Assembly (NCBI GenBank): GCA_001552895.1
Contig: KQ959635.1
Span: 1 to 60,824 of the forward strand
Direction: 5' to 3'
Length of the DNA: 60,824 nt
DNA from: Tissierellia bacterium KA00581
Lineage (GTDB): Bacteria > Bacillota > Clostridia > Tissierellales > Peptoniphilaceae
Position 1 is the stretch's first letter. Each line of letters opens with the position of its first letter. The notes under the pieces are model-generated. The model did no database searches. It was not told the DNA's origin and was given only the letters and a program-made list of their open reading frames with translations. Position numbers and translations under genes: made by a program. Below, piece by piece: positions 59,757 to 60,824 of the stretch.

Positions 59757-60176
59757 GTGGATTTAATTCATATCGGAGGGCTTTGTGGTGCTATTTTATC
59801 AATTATAGCACTTGTAAAAGCTATATTAAAATTTATTAAAGCTATAAATGATTTAAAAAATAGTGTAGATAGTTTGAAAGCAAATGTAAAAGAAATGAAA
59901 ACAGATTTTGAACAAAGTAAAAAGACGGATAAAAATCAAAGTAAGGCAATTTTATCAATTTTAAGACAACATATAATTCAAATGACTAATCAAATACAAA
60001 ATAAAGGCTATATCGATAATGAAGAATTGTATTGCCTTAACAATTTATATGATTGTTATAAAAAGTTAGGTGGTAATTGTACGGTGGATATAAGATATAA
60101 AGAAGTTATAAAATTGCCAGTGCAAAAATCAAAATATATAGAAATAGCAAAGGAGAATAAGAAATATGAAAATTAA
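59757..60176 (+). CDS. Membrane-anchored coiled-coil lysis-region protein
   Basis: 139 residues from a GTG at 59757, 8 nt after GGAGGTGG; an in-frame GTG at 59745 overlaps the site. One N-terminal hydrophobic span (LCGAILSIIALVKAILKF), a coiled coil, then a soluble end with NLYDCYKKLGGNCTVD. Similar proteins flank holins in Gram-positive phages. It overlaps the holin gene by 11 bp. Confidence 0.7.
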   Translation: MDLIHIGGLCGAILSIIALVKAILKFIKAINDLKNSVDSLKANVKEMKTDFEQSKKTDKNQSKAILSILRQHIIQMTNQIQNKGYIDNEELYCLNNLYDCYKKLGGNCTVDIRYKEVIKLPVQKSKYIEIAKENKKYEN

Positions 60177-60423
60177 TTTTAAAGTAAGAATGAAAAATAA
60201 GACTTTTGTAATTACAATGCTAACAACTGTAATAGCTTTTATTTATCAAATATTAGCTATGCTTGAAATTGTAGCACCTATCAACAAAGAACAAGCAACA
60301 CAAGTTATAATGCTTTTAGTAAATATACTTGTTGGACTTGGAATTTTGGTTGATCCAACAACAAAGGGCATAACTGATAGTGAAAGAGCATTAGGCTATA
60401 AAAATTTAGGAGGGGACAAGTAA
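60166..60423 (+). CDS. Phage holin (phi LC3 type)
   Basis: 85 residues with two hydrophobic spans (TMLTTVIAFIYQILAMLEIV and VIMLLVNILVGLGILVD) separated by a short loop. INFKVRMKNKTFV at the start and DPTTKGITDSERALGYKNL at the end are signatures of the phi LC3 holin family, which form membrane holes for the endolysin. Confidence 0.93.
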   Translation: MKINFKVRMKNKTFVITMLTTVIAFIYQILAMLEIVAPINKEQATQVIMLLVNILVGLGILVDPTTKGITDSERALGYKNLGGDK

Positions 60424-60425
60424 AG

Positions 60426-60629
60426 TTGGTCGCTGAATATATTAAAAAAATGTATAAGGAAGATACAGAGTTATCTGATAAGATTTTTAAAGCAGAAAGA
60501 GGACTTAAAACTCTTGATTTAGACAAGAGAGAGAAAGAGCTTTTAATATCTCAAGTACAAAAGATGAAAGCATATGAAGAAGTTTTACAAGCAAGGATAA
60601 AATATGCTATCGAAAAAGGAAAGAAATAA
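60426..60629 (+). CDS. Small helical protein after the holin (67 aa)
   Basis: 67 residues from a TTG at 60426, 8 nt after GGAGGGG. Charged and helical (DKREKELLISQVQKMKAYEEVLQARIKYAIEKGKK). Small proteins of this form often follow phage holins. Function unknown. Confidence 0.6.
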   Translation: MVAEYIKKMYKEDTELSDKIFKAERGLKTLDLDKREKELLISQVQKMKAYEEVLQARIKYAIEKGKK

Positions 60630-60688
60630 TACAAGATTTGCATATAGTGTAGTATGCAACTAAAAATAAAGAAATACACGTCAAGATG

Positions 60689-60727
60689 AAAAGTGGTTTG
60701 TAATAATTATTGCATACCACTTTTTTA
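60689..60727 (+). terminator. Long hairpin before the endolysin gene
   Basis: AAAAGTGGTTTGTAATAA (60689-60706) pairs with TTATTGCATACCACTTTT (60707-60724) almost without a loop: 18 bp with one mismatch and one G-U pair. A T-run follows. A strong terminator only 20 nt before the endolysin start. Confidence 0.75.
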
Positions 60728-60745
60728 TGTAAGAAAGGAGTTTTT

Positions 60746-60824
60746 ATGAATAGAGAAGAAATTATTGACAAGATGATTGAATGGTTTGAAAATAAAAGGG
60801 GTAATGTTACTTATTCTATGGAAA
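60746..60824 (+). CDS. Endolysin, 5' end only
   Basis: The ATG at 60746 follows AAAGGAG. The 26 visible residues (NREEIIDKMIEWFENKRG, then VTYSME) match the start of Gram-positive phage endolysins of the NlpC/P60-like type, where a K-VTYSM-x-x-R-NGP pattern follows. The rest, including catalytic residues, lies beyond the window. Position after the holin supports the call. Confidence 0.65.
   Translation, partial: MNREEIIDKMIEWFENKRGNVTYSME

Overview
The window is about 61 kb of very AT-rich DNA with Shine-Dalgarno starts (AGGAGG type), frequent TTG and GTG starts, and TGA used only as a stop. A V-type ATPase operon, solitary gcvH, azlCD, and a cell-wall-binding/3D-domain protein point to a low-GC anaerobic Gram-positive coccus. 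The Peptoniphilaceae (Parvimonas/Finegoldia relatives) fit best. This is inference; no rRNA or taxonomic marker is present.

Region 1 (1-15.1 kb) is host backbone. A repeat block of four hairpins and a promoter lead into a nine-gene V-ATPase operon (G/H-like subunit, C, I, K, F, E, A, B, D). Then come ybaB-recR, azlCD, gcvH, an EamA-type permease and a secreted CWB2/3D protein. Most of these units have their own promoter and intrinsic terminator.

Region 2 (15.05-20.55 kb) is an accessory island: a decayed IS1182-type element, a compact minus-strand cassette of four genes (71-aa peptide, two unknown helical proteins, ABC exporter), and an IS30 element with one nonsense mutation. The IS30 element carries an inverted repeat that appears to hide its start codon from outside transcripts. 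The four-gene cassette is the best candidate here for an undescribed system, possibly making and exporting a peptide.

Region 3 (20.6 kb to the right edge) is most of a siphophage-type prophage. The minus-strand lysogeny block holds integrase, a membrane protein, ImmA and CI. A divergent control region with palindromic operators leads to Cro and an antirepressor. The early genes include a Rad50-like ATPase, RecT, an MBL-fold protein, SSB, a replisome organiser carrying a probable origin, RusA, many small ORFs, YopX, MazG-like and an ArpU-like late regulator. The late genes are a ParB-methyltransferase, terminase, portal, a minor capsid protein with a C-terminal toxin-like domain plus a probable immunity gene, YjcQ, scaffold, capsid, connectors, tail tube, a tape measure of 1442 aa, Dit, a tail protein with an S74 chaperone, accessory tail proteins, holin, and the start of an endolysin. 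The structural genes look intact, so the prophage may be functional. Its right end and attR lie outside the window.

No tRNA, rRNA, CRISPR array or reverse transcriptase was found. All functional calls rest on reading translated sequence and remembered family features, without database searches.
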